The notes below the pieces were generated by a model. The model saw only the letters and a list, made by a program, of their open reading frames with translations, did not search any database and was not told the DNA's origin. The translations under genes and the position numbers were made by a program. A stretch of 56,580 nucleotides of DNA from Stagnihabitans lacustris (lineage in GTDB: Bacteria; Pseudomonadota; Alphaproteobacteria; Rhodobacterales; Rhodobacteraceae): positions 1 through 56,580 of the forward strand of contig NZ_JAPDGS010000014.1 of assembly GCF_025950525.1 (NCBI RefSeq), in the 5' to 3' direction. The first letter of the stretch is position 1. Every line of letters starts with the position of its first letter. Below, piece after piece: positions 17,136 through 25,497 of this stretch.

Positions 17136-19832
17136 CTAAAGCGTCGCCAGCACCCAGGGCAGATCGCCCAGTTGCAGGCCCTGCAGCGTCACCGTCTCGA
17201 CCCCGAAATCCAGCACCAGGTGGCCCGCCGCATCGGCCCCCGCCAGGGCCGTCAGCGCGGCACGGCTGCCGAGGTGAAAGGCCGACAGGTCCAGCCGGTC
17301 GCGCGGGGTGAAATCGGTGATCACATCCTGGCCGCTGCCAGGGGCAAAGACAAAGACATCGACCCCTGCCCCGCCGCGCAAGATGTCATTGCCCGCCCCG
17401 CCCGACAGCCAGTCATTGCCCAGGCCGCCGTCCAGCTTGTCATGCCCCCCCCCGCCCGAGAGCGTGTCATTGCCGCCCATGCCGAAGACCACGTCATTGG
17501 CGCTGGCGCCGATGAACCGGTCATTGCCCCCGGTCGCCCGGATCGACTTGGCGCCGGTGACGACCGAGCCCTGAGCCAGGGCCTCGGTCAGGCTTGTGGC
17601 CAGGGTCGACAGGGTTCCGATCTTGGTCTGATAGGCCCCGCCCAGCGTCGAGGCCGCCAGCCCCGCATCCGACCCAAGCCCGATGGTCGCGCCCGTGACC
17701 GACCCCGTGACCGACCCCGTGACTGATCCCGTCTTCAGCCCCATCTGGGTGCCAAGCGTGGTGCCCGCCTCGACGCCCTGGATCGTGACGCCAAGGCCCG
17801 CCAGGCTGACGACGCCCGCGGCCGAGGCATCGACCCGCCCGCCCGCCGTCTTCAGCGTCACGGTGCTGCCCAGGGGCGTGCTGACGCCGGGCATGTATTG
17901 ATCCATATAGCGCGTGACGCCGCCGTCGAATTTCAGGATCTCGACCGAGCGCAGCAGATAGGACGAGCCCAGGCCCTCGATCCGGGCCATGTCGCCATCC
18001 TTGATCAGGCGGTAATCCTCGGGCCGGCCCTGCAAGATCAGCGTGTCGCGCCCGCCCTCGCCCGCAATGGCATCCTGGCCCTTGCCCGGGGTGAAACTGT
18101 CCGCCGCCTTGCTGCCGATCAGAAAGTCGTCCAGGTCGCTGCCCATAAGCGCCGCCGCCTTGTCGCCCGCCAGTTTGACCACGCCTTGCTGATATTGCAC
18201 CCCGCCGGTGCCGAACCAGTTGGCCTGGGTCGCGTTCAGCCCGGTCAGCATGTCGGACAGCGGATTGTCGTCGCCCAGATGGGTGTAAAGCCCCCAGGCG
18301 CCCCATTTCGACGCGGCCGCCACCTCGACGAATTGCATGAAGGGCCCGTCCGAGACCTTGGCCCATTCGGTCCACAGCGCCTGATACAGCGTCGCCATCT
18401 GCGGGCTATGGGCATAGGCGCTCAGGAATTTGGTCAGCACCGCCTGGCTGGCCTCGGTCAAGCCCGTCACCGTCCAGCCCTGAAGCAGGTGCTGGCCGCC
18501 CTCATAGGCGGTCAGGTCCAGGCCGTATTTGTCGGCCACAACCTTGGAGGCCTGCCAGAAGGCCGCCACCTGGGGGATCGACTGGGCATAGGCGGGGTCC
18601 AGCATGCGTTCGGTCAGCCAGGTCGCAGCCGCGGCCGGATCGGCCTGGATGCGGGCCAGCAGATCGTCACGCAGCGCCGTGTTCGTCATCGTGGCCGTGC
18701 CGAAATAGGTCGTCACCGCCAGGCTGTCAAAGACCTTGGACGGATCGACATAGCCCGTGGGGTCCATGGCCTTCCACAGGGGCGCGGTGATCAGCCGTTC
18801 AGAGATCCAGGCATTGGCGGTCTGGCTGGCCATGACATGATCCAGCCGCGCATCCGAACTGGTGCCAAAGACCTGATCCCAGATCACCGCCGTCTTGGTG
18901 GCCAGCATGGCATGGTAATCCAGCCAGGCCGCCTTGTCCGTCGTGCCCCAGACCGCCTTGGCCTGGGCATCCATCCATTTGGTCTGGGCATAGGACCAGT
19001 TCCAGGTCTCGTTGCTGTATTCGACATGGGCCTTCAGCCTGGGGTCCAGGTGGTCGCGCACATAGGTGGCAAAGCTGCGGATCCAGGCCTCCGAGGCGCC
19101 GGCCGGGATCGAGAACCAGGGCTCGGTCCCGGTCTGGTTGGCCAGTTTCACCATGATCTCGACGGGAACCCCGTCCTGGACATAGCTGGCATCGCCGACC
19201 TGGGGCATGGTCTTGCCATCCCAGGTGGCCCCGGTGGCGCCATCGGCCTCCATCCAGTCCTTGAAGCGCAAGACCCGCGCATCCTGGACGGAGGCAAGCC
19301 ATTGCGGGTTGAAAATCTGCCCCATGTCATAGAGCGCCTGATACTCTTGGCGCACCAGGGTGATGTCACGGATATGATCGCCGGTGTGATTGGGATCGGT
19401 GGTCAGGATGTTCAGGATCATCTGGCCGCCGGTCGGATTGGCAAAGATGATCTCGCCGTCCTTTTGCGACAGGATCTGCAGGGTGGAATTCAGCTGCAGC
19501 TTTCCCGTGCCCTCATAGTGCAGGACATAGACCCCCGCCCGCGAGGCCGCAGCCCCGGCGTCACTCGTGCTCCAGTCCCAGATCGTGCCGATCGAGGTCA
19601 TGCCCGGCGGGATGGCCCGGGGCCAGCCATCGGCATCCAGCCAGCCGCCCGCGGCCAGGGTCTGGTTGCTCATCGCCTCCCAGGCCTGGGAGGAATGGGC
19701 CAGGAAGGGACGCGAGGTCTTCATCAGGTCCAGAAAGGGCATGGCGGTCGACCAATCCGACAAACCGTTGAGGCCAAGCGCCAGGGTCGGGTTCGCAAGG
19801 CCAGTGGCAGGGGTTGCAGTCAGCGTCACCAT
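17136..19832 (-). CDS. Secreted glycosidase-like protein with RTX calcium-binding tail
   Basis: An 898-residue protein without a signal peptide. Residues about 14-560 form a domain shared with the large fusion at 33507-37448: it starts PTLALGLNGLSDWSTAMPFL and contains VEYSNETWNW and AYEGGQHLLQG. The Asn-Glu pair (Glu275) and the later Glu444 fit the acid/base and nucleophile positions of clan GH-A glycosidases, which is an inference. The C-terminal part has RTX nonapeptides (GGNDTLSGGGGHDKL, GGLGNDWLSGGAGNDIL) at about residues 775-825, implying type I secretion and calcium-dependent folding outside the cell. No type I exporter is in the window. GAGG precedes the ATG. It may trim or bind the plasmid's own EPS. 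Confidence 0.8.
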   Translation of the reverse strand: MVTLTATPATGLANPTLALGLNGLSDWSTAMPFLDLMKTSRPFLAHSSQAWEAMSNQTLAAGGWLDADGWPRAIPPGMTSIGTIWDWSTSDAGAAASRAGVYVLHYEGTGKLQLNSTLQILSQKDGEIIFANPTGGQMILNILTTDPNHTGDHIRDITLVRQEYQALYDMGQIFNPQWLASVQDARVLRFKDWMEADGATGATWDGKTMPQVGDASYVQDGVPVEIMVKLANQTGTEPWFSIPAGASEAWIRSFATYVRDHLDPRLKAHVEYSNETWNWSYAQTKWMDAQAKAVWGTTDKAAWLDYHAMLATKTAVIWDQVFGTSSDARLDHVMASQTANAWISERLITAPLWKAMDPTGYVDPSKVFDSLAVTTYFGTATMTNTALRDDLLARIQADPAAAATWLTERMLDPAYAQSIPQVAAFWQASKVVADKYGLDLTAYEGGQHLLQGWTVTGLTEASQAVLTKFLSAYAHSPQMATLYQALWTEWAKVSDGPFMQFVEVAAASKWGAWGLYTHLGDDNPLSDMLTGLNATQANWFGTGGVQYQQGVVKLAGDKAAALMGSDLDDFLIGSKAADSFTPGKGQDAIAGEGGRDTLILQGRPEDYRLIKDGDMARIEGLGSSYLLRSVEILKFDGGVTRYMDQYMPGVSTPLGSTVTLKTAGGRVDASAAGVVSLAGLGVTIQGVEAGTTLGTQMGLKTGSVTGSVTGSVTGATIGLGSDAGLAASTLGGAYQTKIGTLSTLATSLTEALAQGSVVTGAKSIRATGGNDRFIGASANDVVFGMGGNDTLSGGGGHDKLDGGLGNDWLSGGAGNDILRGGAGVDVFVFAPGSGQDVITDFTPRDRLDLSAFHLGSRAALTALAGADAAGHLVLDFGVETVTLQGLQLGDLPWVLATL

Positions 19833-20006
19833 GAAAACCTCTTTGAACAGACCAGAAGACTCGGGCCGCCACAGGGCACCCCGGACCCCGGGGCAGGCCC
19901 CGGATCGCTGGCAAAAAGGCCGGACATCTGTGTCCGCATCATGGCGGCAATGGGATCAGCAAAAGGCCGCGGGGGAAAAGCCGAGCTATAAGGGGCGGAA
20001 AAGGGG

Positions 20007-20084
20007 GGGGGCAAAGGCTGGGGGCAAAGGCTGGGGGCAGAGGCTGGGGGCAGAGGCTGGGGGCAGAGGCTGGGGGCAGAGGAT
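20007..20084 (+). repeat. Six tandem 13-bp repeats
   Basis: The unit GGGGGCAGAGGCT (first two copies GGGGGCAAAGGCT, last copy ending GGAT) is repeated six times without gaps. Thirteen is not a multiple of three, so it is not a coding repeat. Confidence 0.92.
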
Positions 20085-20171
20085 GAGCGCGGGAAGGGAC
20101 GGGCGGGGGGGGCAAAAGGGGCGCAAGGGGGGGCTCCGGTCCCGGGCCCCAAAGACCTGGCCTCACGCGCC

Positions 20172-20219
20172 CCCGGACTTACGCACGCCCGGACTTACGC
20201 ACGCCCGGGCTTACGGCAC
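20172..20219 (+). repeat. Three tandem 16-bp repeats
   Basis: CCCGGACTTACGCACG occurs twice exactly (20172-20187, 20188-20203), followed by a degenerate third copy (20204-20219). Confidence 0.88.
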
Positions 20220-20364
20220 CCGGAGATGAGGCCACCGAAAAGCGTCAAGGGTGAAGCCGCGCCGGCCTCACGCGCGTCCAGAGATGAAACACCCGGAGAT
20301 GAGGCCCTCTGGAGATGAGGTCGCAAGACCCCCAGACCCCCAGACCCTCAGGCCGCAAGCCCCT

Positions 20365-20574
20365 TCAGGGCAGAGGCCGGACCAGCGACAGCGCGGCGCG
20401 CTGGCCGCGACGTTCGGCGCGGCTCAGCGCCAGGCCCGCAGCCAGGACCATGCCCGCAAGCCCCGCCGCCATATAGGCCGCCAGCGCCAGAAGGAACCCC
20501 GCCCCCCCCGCCAGGGCCAGACCCGCCGCCACAAGCCCGGGAATCAGGCCCGCAAGGACCAGGACCAATGCCAT
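20365..20574 (-). CDS. Small two-helix membrane protein, unknown function
   Basis: A 69-residue protein starting MALVLVLAGLIPGL at ATG 20574, with GGAGG five bases upstream, a strong ribosome site that decides the start. It is two hydrophobic helices (about residues 2-24 and 28-48) followed by a basic tail SRAERRGQRAALSLVRPLP. Longer in-frame starts exist but lack a site. It is divergent from the VPLPA-CTERM gene across about 230 bp. No family was recognised. Confidence 0.6.
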   Translation of the reverse strand: MALVLVLAGLIPGLVAAGLALAGGAGFLLALAAYMAAGLAGMVLAAGLALSRAERRGQRAALSLVRPLP

Positions 20575-20801
20575 CGCAACCTCCGACAGAACCGGCGACC
20601 CAAGCGCCGCCGATCCGCCCAGTGAGGCAGGACTTCCTTTCGGAAAGCCTAAACTGTTGCATCCCTGTGCCGCGAAGCGCAAAAAAACCCTCTGAAATCA
20701 CCGCGGCGGCAAGTTTGGCATTGAGCCCGCGGCCTTTGCCATTAATATGCCACTAACTCTATCTACAGTGTCCCTTCGTATCCTTTTCCATGGTGAGCAG
20801 A

Positions 20802-21482
20802 ATGCAACGCAAATCCCTCCTGAAGTCCGTCATCGCCGCCGGCATCCTGGCCTTTGGGGGCCTTGCTGCCTCTGCTGCCCCGGTGACCTTCACCTTCAAT
20901 GCCTCCAGCGGCCTGACCACGACCGATGTCCTCAGCGGCCTTGGCGTCACCGTCAGCGCCTGGACCTTCAACGGCGCCGGCTCCGACACCAAGACCCTGG
21001 CCGTGGCGCCGGGCTCTTCGGTGACTTTCAAGGCCAATGGCCTGGGCGAAAAGCTGACCGCCTCGGACACGAACGAGACCATCAACGGCTCCGGCGCGAC
21101 GCTGCGCGAGGCGCTGCGCTTCAACTTCACCGCCGCGGTCAAGCTGATGAGCATCACCGTGACCAGGCTGGCCGGCAGCGGCTCGCTGGGTGGCGGTCTG
21201 GTCTTTGTTGGTGGCACGGGCAGCGTGACCCCCGGTGCCGGCGACACGACCTTCACCAGCGCGACCGGCGTTCCTTCGGTCGTCCACAGCTTCACCAACC
21301 CGGCCTATCAGGGCATGGACCTTGCCATCGGCGCCCGCGCCGGCGGGAATTTCCTGATCACCTCGATCACCGTCGACAAGCTGCCGCCCGTGACCCCCGT
21401 TCCGGTCCCCGCTGCGGGCCTGATGCTGGGGTCGCTGGTCGTGCTGCCGCTCTTGCGTCGCAAGCAGCGCCGCGCCGCCTGA
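20802..21482 (+). CDS. VPLPA-CTERM sorted surface protein
   Basis: A 226-residue exported protein and probable exosortase substrate. It has a signal peptide (LLKSVIAAGILAFGGLAASA, cleavage near SAA-PVT) and a beta-rich middle domain of no recognised family. The C-terminal tripartite sorting signal has VPVPAAGLMLG, a hydrophobic helix, and a basic cluster RRKQRRAA. This matches the VPLPA-CTERM class handled by XrtD. ATG 20802 was preferred; ATG 20790 adds MVSR. A strong terminator follows. Mature protein is probably released from the membrane by the exosortase at 27737-29350 and associated with the EPS. Confidence 0.85.
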   Translation: MQRKSLLKSVIAAGILAFGGLAASAAPVTFTFNASSGLTTTDVLSGLGVTVSAWTFNGAGSDTKTLAVAPGSSVTFKANGLGEKLTASDTNETINGSGATLREALRFNFTAAVKLMSITVTRLAGSGSLGGGLVFVGGTGSVTPGAGDTTFTSATGVPSVVHSFTNPAYQGMDLAIGARAGGNFLITSITVDKLPPVTPVPVPAAGLMLGSLVVLPLLRRKQRRAA

Positions 21483-21503
21483 GGGCAACCGCCTTCGCCT
21501 TGC

Positions 21504-21533
21504 AAAAGCCCGGTCCTTGTGACCGGGCTTTTT
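21504..21533. terminator. Strong bidirectional intrinsic terminator
   Basis: A perfect 12-bp stem (AAAAGCCCGGTC 21504-21515 and its complement 21521-21532) with a five-base loop ends in a run of five T, and the left arm opens with four A. It lies between the convergent VPLPA-CTERM gene and repA and can serve both. Confidence 0.92.
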
Positions 21534-21586
21534 GTTTGCGCTTTTTGTTTGCCGCCTTGGGGCGGCGGGCTTGGGGGCGCGCGGGC

Positions 21587-22594
21587 CTAATCCCGCGCCA
21601 GCGCCAGCCAGTCCAGGAAAGCCGCATCGGGATGGCGCGGCACCTTGGCCAGCTCCGACCGCCACAGCGCCTCCAGCGCATAGACATCGGCGCCGGGCGC
21701 CAATTTGCGCGCGGCCTCCAGCGTCGCGAGCGCCAGGGGGGGCGCGGCAGGCCTTGCGGGGCCAGGCTTCAGCGCGCGCATCTCTTCAATCACCCCGCGC
21801 GGGGCAAAGACCAGGATATCGCCCGGCTCTTCGCGCATCAGGTAATCGGGCAGGCCGGGGCCGCGCATCGTCTCGCGCAGCATGGCGCGAAACACCCGGC
21901 GCGGCGAGGTCGAGCCGGATTTCTTGAGCAGGGTCTCAAGGCCTATCCGCCATTCCGGCTGGCGCCCGCAATGTTTGCGCGCGATCTCGTAAAGCCGGCG
22001 CTCCAGCGGTTTGCGCAAGGTGAAATACTCACGCGACAGCGTCAGCACCGATTTCGAGACGACCGCCCGGTAAAGCCAATCCGACAGCGTGACCGAGACC
22101 GAGACCATCCGCCCGGCGCGGGTGCGGCGCACGATCTCCCAGGCCTCGATCAGGCCGAAACCGGAAGTGGTTTCCACATCGCCCGTGATGATATTGGTGG
22201 TGATCCGCGTGCCCGCGAGGCGCTCAAAGGCCTCGCGCAGGCGGGCGTAACCATCGCCAGAGGTTTCGCGCCCGGTGGCGGTCAACAGGTCATGCGCGGT
22301 CAGGGTCAGCTTGCGCGCCGTGGTGACGCCCGCATTGATCGCCGCCATCAGCTGGCTGATGCAAAAGATCAGGATATCGGCGTCAAAGATCGTGGCACGG
22401 CCCCGGACCGAGGGCGTCACCGTGATCACCGTGTCATTATGCGCATAGGTCACGACCCGCAGATCGGGGCGTGTGGACAGCGAGAAGAGCGGATGCTCCA
22501 TCGCGGCCAGGTCATGTTTGGGTGTCGCGCCGAAAAAGTCGCAGACGAAGAAATCGGGCGCCTCGGTCCCGCGGCTTGTCTCTAGTGCTGCCAT
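21587..22594 (-). CDS. repA: Plasmid replication initiator RepA (RPA family)
   Basis: A 335-residue replication initiator of the RPA type (Pfam replication initiator protein A), common on roseobacter and Rhodobacter plasmids. Recognisable segments include the N-terminal DFFVCDFFGATPKHDLAAME, the middle RGRATIFDADILIFCISQLM, a winged-helix region around LREAFERLAGTRITTNI, and SREYFTLRKPLERRLYEIAR. It should bind the iterons at 22731-22796 that lie about 140 bp upstream of its start. It is divergent from parAB. The family assignment is from memory of family sequences. Confidence 0.9.
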   Translation of the reverse strand: MAALETSRGTEAPDFFVCDFFGATPKHDLAAMEHPLFSLSTRPDLRVVTYAHNDTVITVTPSVRGRATIFDADILIFCISQLMAAINAGVTTARKLTLTAHDLLTATGRETSGDGYARLREAFERLAGTRITTNIITGDVETTSGFGLIEAWEIVRRTRAGRMVSVSVTLSDWLYRAVVSKSVLTLSREYFTLRKPLERRLYEIARKHCGRQPEWRIGLETLLKKSGSTSPRRVFRAMLRETMRGPGLPDYLMREEPGDILVFAPRGVIEEMRALKPGPARPAAPPLALATLEAARKLAPGADVYALEALWRSELAKVPRHPDAAFLDWLALARD

Positions 22595-22730
22595 GCCCCC
22601 CGGACCCGTCTGATCGGGAGGGGCTTTTGGATGCCCTGCCTCATGTGCCTGCTCGATTTGTTATCGTTGTTTCATTGACACCATGGTTAGGCGGCGGCGC
22701 AGATTCGGGCAAGGCGGGATTGGCGCGCGG

Positions 22731-22796
22731 ATCGGGGGATCAGAGTCGGGGCATCGGGGTTTCAGAGTCGCCCCATCGTGGGATCAGAGTCGGGGG
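22731..22796 (+). repeat. Three 22-bp iterons, candidate replication origin
   Basis: Three adjacent 22-bp direct repeats (22731-22752, 22753-22774, 22775-22796) share ATCGKGG at the left and the invariant core TCAGAGTCG; the core recurs at exactly 22-bp spacing (22741, 22763, 22785). They lie between divergent repA and parA. An AT-rich stretch (22850-22885, CTTATAACCAAATCATAACG) about 55 bp away is a plausible melting element in this GC-rich molecule. This is the layout of an iteron-controlled oriV. Confidence 0.85.
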
Positions 22797-22990
22797 GCCA
22801 AGAAAAATCCTGTCCGATCAGCAGGCTGCAGAGGTTCTGGCGGGGCGTAACTGTTCTTATAACCAAATCATAACGAAAGAATTTGCGGGATGCCGCGGAA
22901 AAGGTCACAAGAGGAGAGGTCGCGCGCCCCCCAAAGGCTTGATTTGCTTGGGAAGACCCGGGGGATCCTGGGGCAATGTTCGCGAAATCC

Positions 22991-23030
22991 TTGCATGTGT
23001 CGCGTTTTCGGGTATATTGGCGAAAACGCG
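22991..23030 (+). promoter_or_regulatory. parAB promoter with overlapping operator or parS-like dyad
   Basis: TTGCAT (22991-22996) and TATATT (23013-23018) are 16 bp apart and form a good promoter 30 bp before parA. A perfect 10-bp inverted repeat, CGCGTTTTCG (23001-23010) and CGAAAACGCG (23021-23030), brackets the -10 element. A bound protein would block the promoter, so this is a likely autoregulatory operator and could also be the partition site. Confidence 0.65.
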
Positions 23031-23047
23031 GAACATGAGTGGATAAG

Positions 23048-24451
23048 ATGGCCGATCAAAGCTTGCCGCCCTATTTCAACCTCTCGCCCGAAAAGGCGGC
23101 CAAGGGGCTGGGGACTGGGGCCGATACCCAAAGCTTTGCCGCCATCGCCGAGGCTTGCCGCAGGGGCCGCGACGATCTGGCCGGCCGCGGCTTGGATGAG
23201 ACGGGGGCGAAACGGCTGCGGCTTTTCTCCACCTGGGAGATCACCAAATACCTGATCCCCGTGGCGGTCCAGCATTTCCGCCGCGTGCTGCGCGCCCATC
23301 CCGACCTGCCCCAGGGCCGCGCCGATACCGAGGGCGGGGCGCGCTGGTTTACGCTGGATGAGGTGTTGCGCCTGCGCGCCCATTTCGGAGCCGAGGGCTC
23401 CAAGGCCAAGGAATACCTGCCCTGGCGCCCCGAAGGCCTGCCCGCCAAGATCGTGGCCGTGGCCAATTTCAAGGGCGGCGTCGGCAAGACCTCGACGGCC
23501 GCCCATCTGGCCATGTCGGCGGCTTTGGATGGCTACAAGGTGCTGGTGATCGACCTGGACAGCCAAGGTTCCATGTCCTCCATTTTCGGCGCCCGCGTGC
23601 CCGATGAATGGGGCACGGTCTTCCCGCTGCTCGCCCGGCATTACGCGCAGTCCTTGCGGGCGGAAAACCAGCGCCGGGTCGATCGCGGCGAGGCGCCCCA
23701 GCCCTTGGACGACACCCTGGGCGAGGCGTTGAAGATCAAGGCCCAGGACGTGATCAAAAAGACCCATTGGCCGAACATCGACCTGATTGGCGCCCAGCTG
23801 AACCTTTACTGGGCCGAGTTCCAGATCCCGGTCTGGCGCATGGCCTCGCGCGGCTGGAAGCTGTGGGATGCCTTGACCGATATCCTGGCCGCCGATGGCG
23901 TGCTGGATCAGTATGACGTCGTCTTTCTGGATACGCCCCCCGCGCTGGGGTATCTGACGATCAACGGGCTGGCGGCTGCCGATATCCTTCTGGTGCCGCT
24001 GGGGGCCTCTTTCCTGGAGTTCGATTCGACGGGGCGGTTTTTCGACATGCTCCATTCCACCTTTGGCTCGATCGAGGAGGGGGAGAATGTCGCGGCCCGT
24101 GCGCTGGGTCGGCCGGAGCTCAATTTCGAATGGGACGCGGTGCGGGCCGTCATCACGCGCTATGACGCCAGCCAACAGGCCGAGATGGCGGGGCTGATCC
24201 AGGCCTATATGGGGCGCATCCTCTCGCCCTGGCGCCAGGATTTCACCGCGCTGATCGGGCAGGCGGGGGAGAGCGTGAACGGCATCTATGAGGCCGATTA
24301 CCGCGACTTCAACCGCGAGACCTATGCGCGGGGTCGTGCCACTTTCGATGAGACCTATGCCGGGCTCAAGGAGCTCTTGATCGGCGCCTGGAAGCGCGAT
24401 GAACTGGCGGCGCAAGGTTTGGCGGCACAAAAGCCGGCAACAGGGGGCTGA
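23048..24451 (+). CDS. parA: Plasmid partition ATPase ParA
   Basis: A 467-residue ParA of the large type with an N-terminal DNA-binding region (about residues 50-115, RLFSTWEITKYL to WFTLDEVLRLR). It is followed by the deviant Walker ATPase: KGGVGKTS at residues 142-149, DLDSQGSMS, and Walker B VVFLDTPP with Asp295. The N-terminal domain is expected to bind the dyad at 23001-23030 and repress its own operon. ATG 23048 was chosen; GTG 23039 is an alternative. parB follows after one base. Confidence 0.95.
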   Translation: MADQSLPPYFNLSPEKAAKGLGTGADTQSFAAIAEACRRGRDDLAGRGLDETGAKRLRLFSTWEITKYLIPVAVQHFRRVLRAHPDLPQGRADTEGGARWFTLDEVLRLRAHFGAEGSKAKEYLPWRPEGLPAKIVAVANFKGGVGKTSTAAHLAMSAALDGYKVLVIDLDSQGSMSSIFGARVPDEWGTVFPLLARHYAQSLRAENQRRVDRGEAPQPLDDTLGEALKIKAQDVIKKTHWPNIDLIGAQLNLYWAEFQIPVWRMASRGWKLWDALTDILAADGVLDQYDVVFLDTPPALGYLTINGLAAADILLVPLGASFLEFDSTGRFFDMLHSTFGSIEEGENVAARALGRPELNFEWDAVRAVITRYDASQQAEMAGLIQAYMGRILSPWRQDFTALIGQAGESVNGIYEADYRDFNRETYARGRATFDETYAGLKELLIGAWKRDELAAQGLAAQKPATGG

Positions 24452-24452
24452 G

Positions 24453-25487
24453 ATGGCAAAGCGCAAACGTCTGACCCTGCCCGGCCAGGTTGAGGGCGCC
24501 TATGAGGCGGGTGAGAGCCTGGCGGGCCTGCAAGACCCCCCTGCCCTCTTTGCGGCCCCCCTGGGCATGATGGGGGGCGCGCCCCCGATTGCCCGGGTGG
24601 CCGCCGATCAGGCCGCGCAGGCCGCGCTGTCGGACCTGGCCCACGAGATGGCGCAGGCGCGCGAAAGCGGGCGGATGATCCTGTCCCTGCCCCTGGACGT
24701 CGTGGATGAGGCTTACCTCGTGCGCGACCGCGTCCATGCCGATCCCGAAGAGATGGAGGCGCTGATGGCCTCGATGCGCCAGCGCGGCCAGCAAATGCCG
24801 ATCGAGGTGACGGCGCTGGCGGATGGGCGCTATGGGCTGATCTCGGGCTGGCGGCGGCTGACGGCCTTGCGGCGCCTGTCAAAGACGGAACCGCAGCTGC
24901 AAAGGGTCCTGGCGATCCTGCGCCGTCCCGATACGGCGGCGACGGCTTATCTGGCCATGGTCGAGGAAAACGAGCTGCGCGTGGGGCTTTCGTATTACGA
25001 ACGCGCCCGCATCGTGTTGCGCACCGTGGAACAGGGGGTCTTTCCCGACACGGCCACAGCCCTGGCGCGGCTGTTCGCGCCGGCCTCCAAGGCGAAGCGG
25101 TCGAAGATCGGGTCGTTTTTCCGCATCGTTCAGGCGCTGGACGGGGTCTTGCGCTTTCCCGCGCATATTCCCGAACGTCTGGGGCTGGTGCTGTCGCGCA
25201 GCTTGGATCAGGACAGTGGCCTGGGCGTGGCGATCACCGACAGCCTTGCCGCCGATCCCGCCTTGCAGCCCCAGACCGAGCTTGCCCGGCTGGAGGCGCT
25301 CTTGGCCCCGGCAAAGCCTGCCAAGGCCCCCCCCGTTTCGTCCCCCGTTCTGCCGCCAAATGGCACCGAAGAGCTGCCAGGGCTCTTTGTCGAGACGGGC
25401 TTTGGCTATATGACCTTCCGCGGCCCGAAGCTGACGGCAGATGTGCAAATGCAGATCATCCGGCTTTTGCGCCAGGTGCGGGAATGA
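24453..25487 (+). CDS. parB: Plasmid partition protein ParB
   Basis: A 344-residue ParB/RepB-type centromere-binding protein. The ParB/Srx-like N-domain shows VVDEAYLVRDRVHADPEEME, then RQRGQQMPIEV and LISGWRRLTALRRL (the R-R box region). A helical HTH region follows (LSYYERARIVLRTVEQGV and SKIGSFFRIVQAL). AGGGGG precedes ATG 24453. The next gene begins 11 bp downstream with no terminator between, so EPS genes may be read from the parAB promoter. Confidence 0.92.
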   Translation: MAKRKRLTLPGQVEGAYEAGESLAGLQDPPALFAAPLGMMGGAPPIARVAADQAAQAALSDLAHEMAQARESGRMILSLPLDVVDEAYLVRDRVHADPEEMEALMASMRQRGQQMPIEVTALADGRYGLISGWRRLTALRRLSKTEPQLQRVLAILRRPDTAATAYLAMVEENELRVGLSYYERARIVLRTVEQGVFPDTATALARLFAPASKAKRSKIGSFFRIVQALDGVLRFPAHIPERLGLVLSRSLDQDSGLGVAITDSLAADPALQPQTELARLEALLAPAKPAKAPPVSSPVLPPNGTEELPGLFVETGFGYMTFRGPKLTADVQMQIIRLLRQVRE

Positions 25488-25497
25488 GGGTGCGCGA

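Larger units (their letters stand above)
19833..20364. other. Repeat-rich intergenic region, no gene seen
   Basis: About 530 bases upstream of the RTX gene. They hold a 13-bp tandem array (20007-20084), a 16-bp array (20172-20219) and scattered copies of GGAGATGAGG (20222-20320) and CCCAGACC. No open frame with a credible start and composition is visible. It must contain the RTX promoter, but no clear consensus was recognised. Confidence 0.6.

Noticed and set aside
17136..19832. RTX gene as a haemolysin-type toxin
   Set aside because: RTX repeats only indicate type I export and calcium binding. The main domain is glycosidase-like, is duplicated in the EPS polymerase fusion, and no acyltransferase or pore-forming region is seen.
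20007..20219. Tandem arrays as replication iterons or a CRISPR array
   Set aside because: Units are 13 and 16 bp with no spacers, so not CRISPR. The 22-bp repeats beside repA are far better placed as iterons.
23001..23030. Dyad before parA as an intrinsic terminator
   Set aside because: The spacer contains the -10 box and no T-run follows; position and symmetry fit an operator better.
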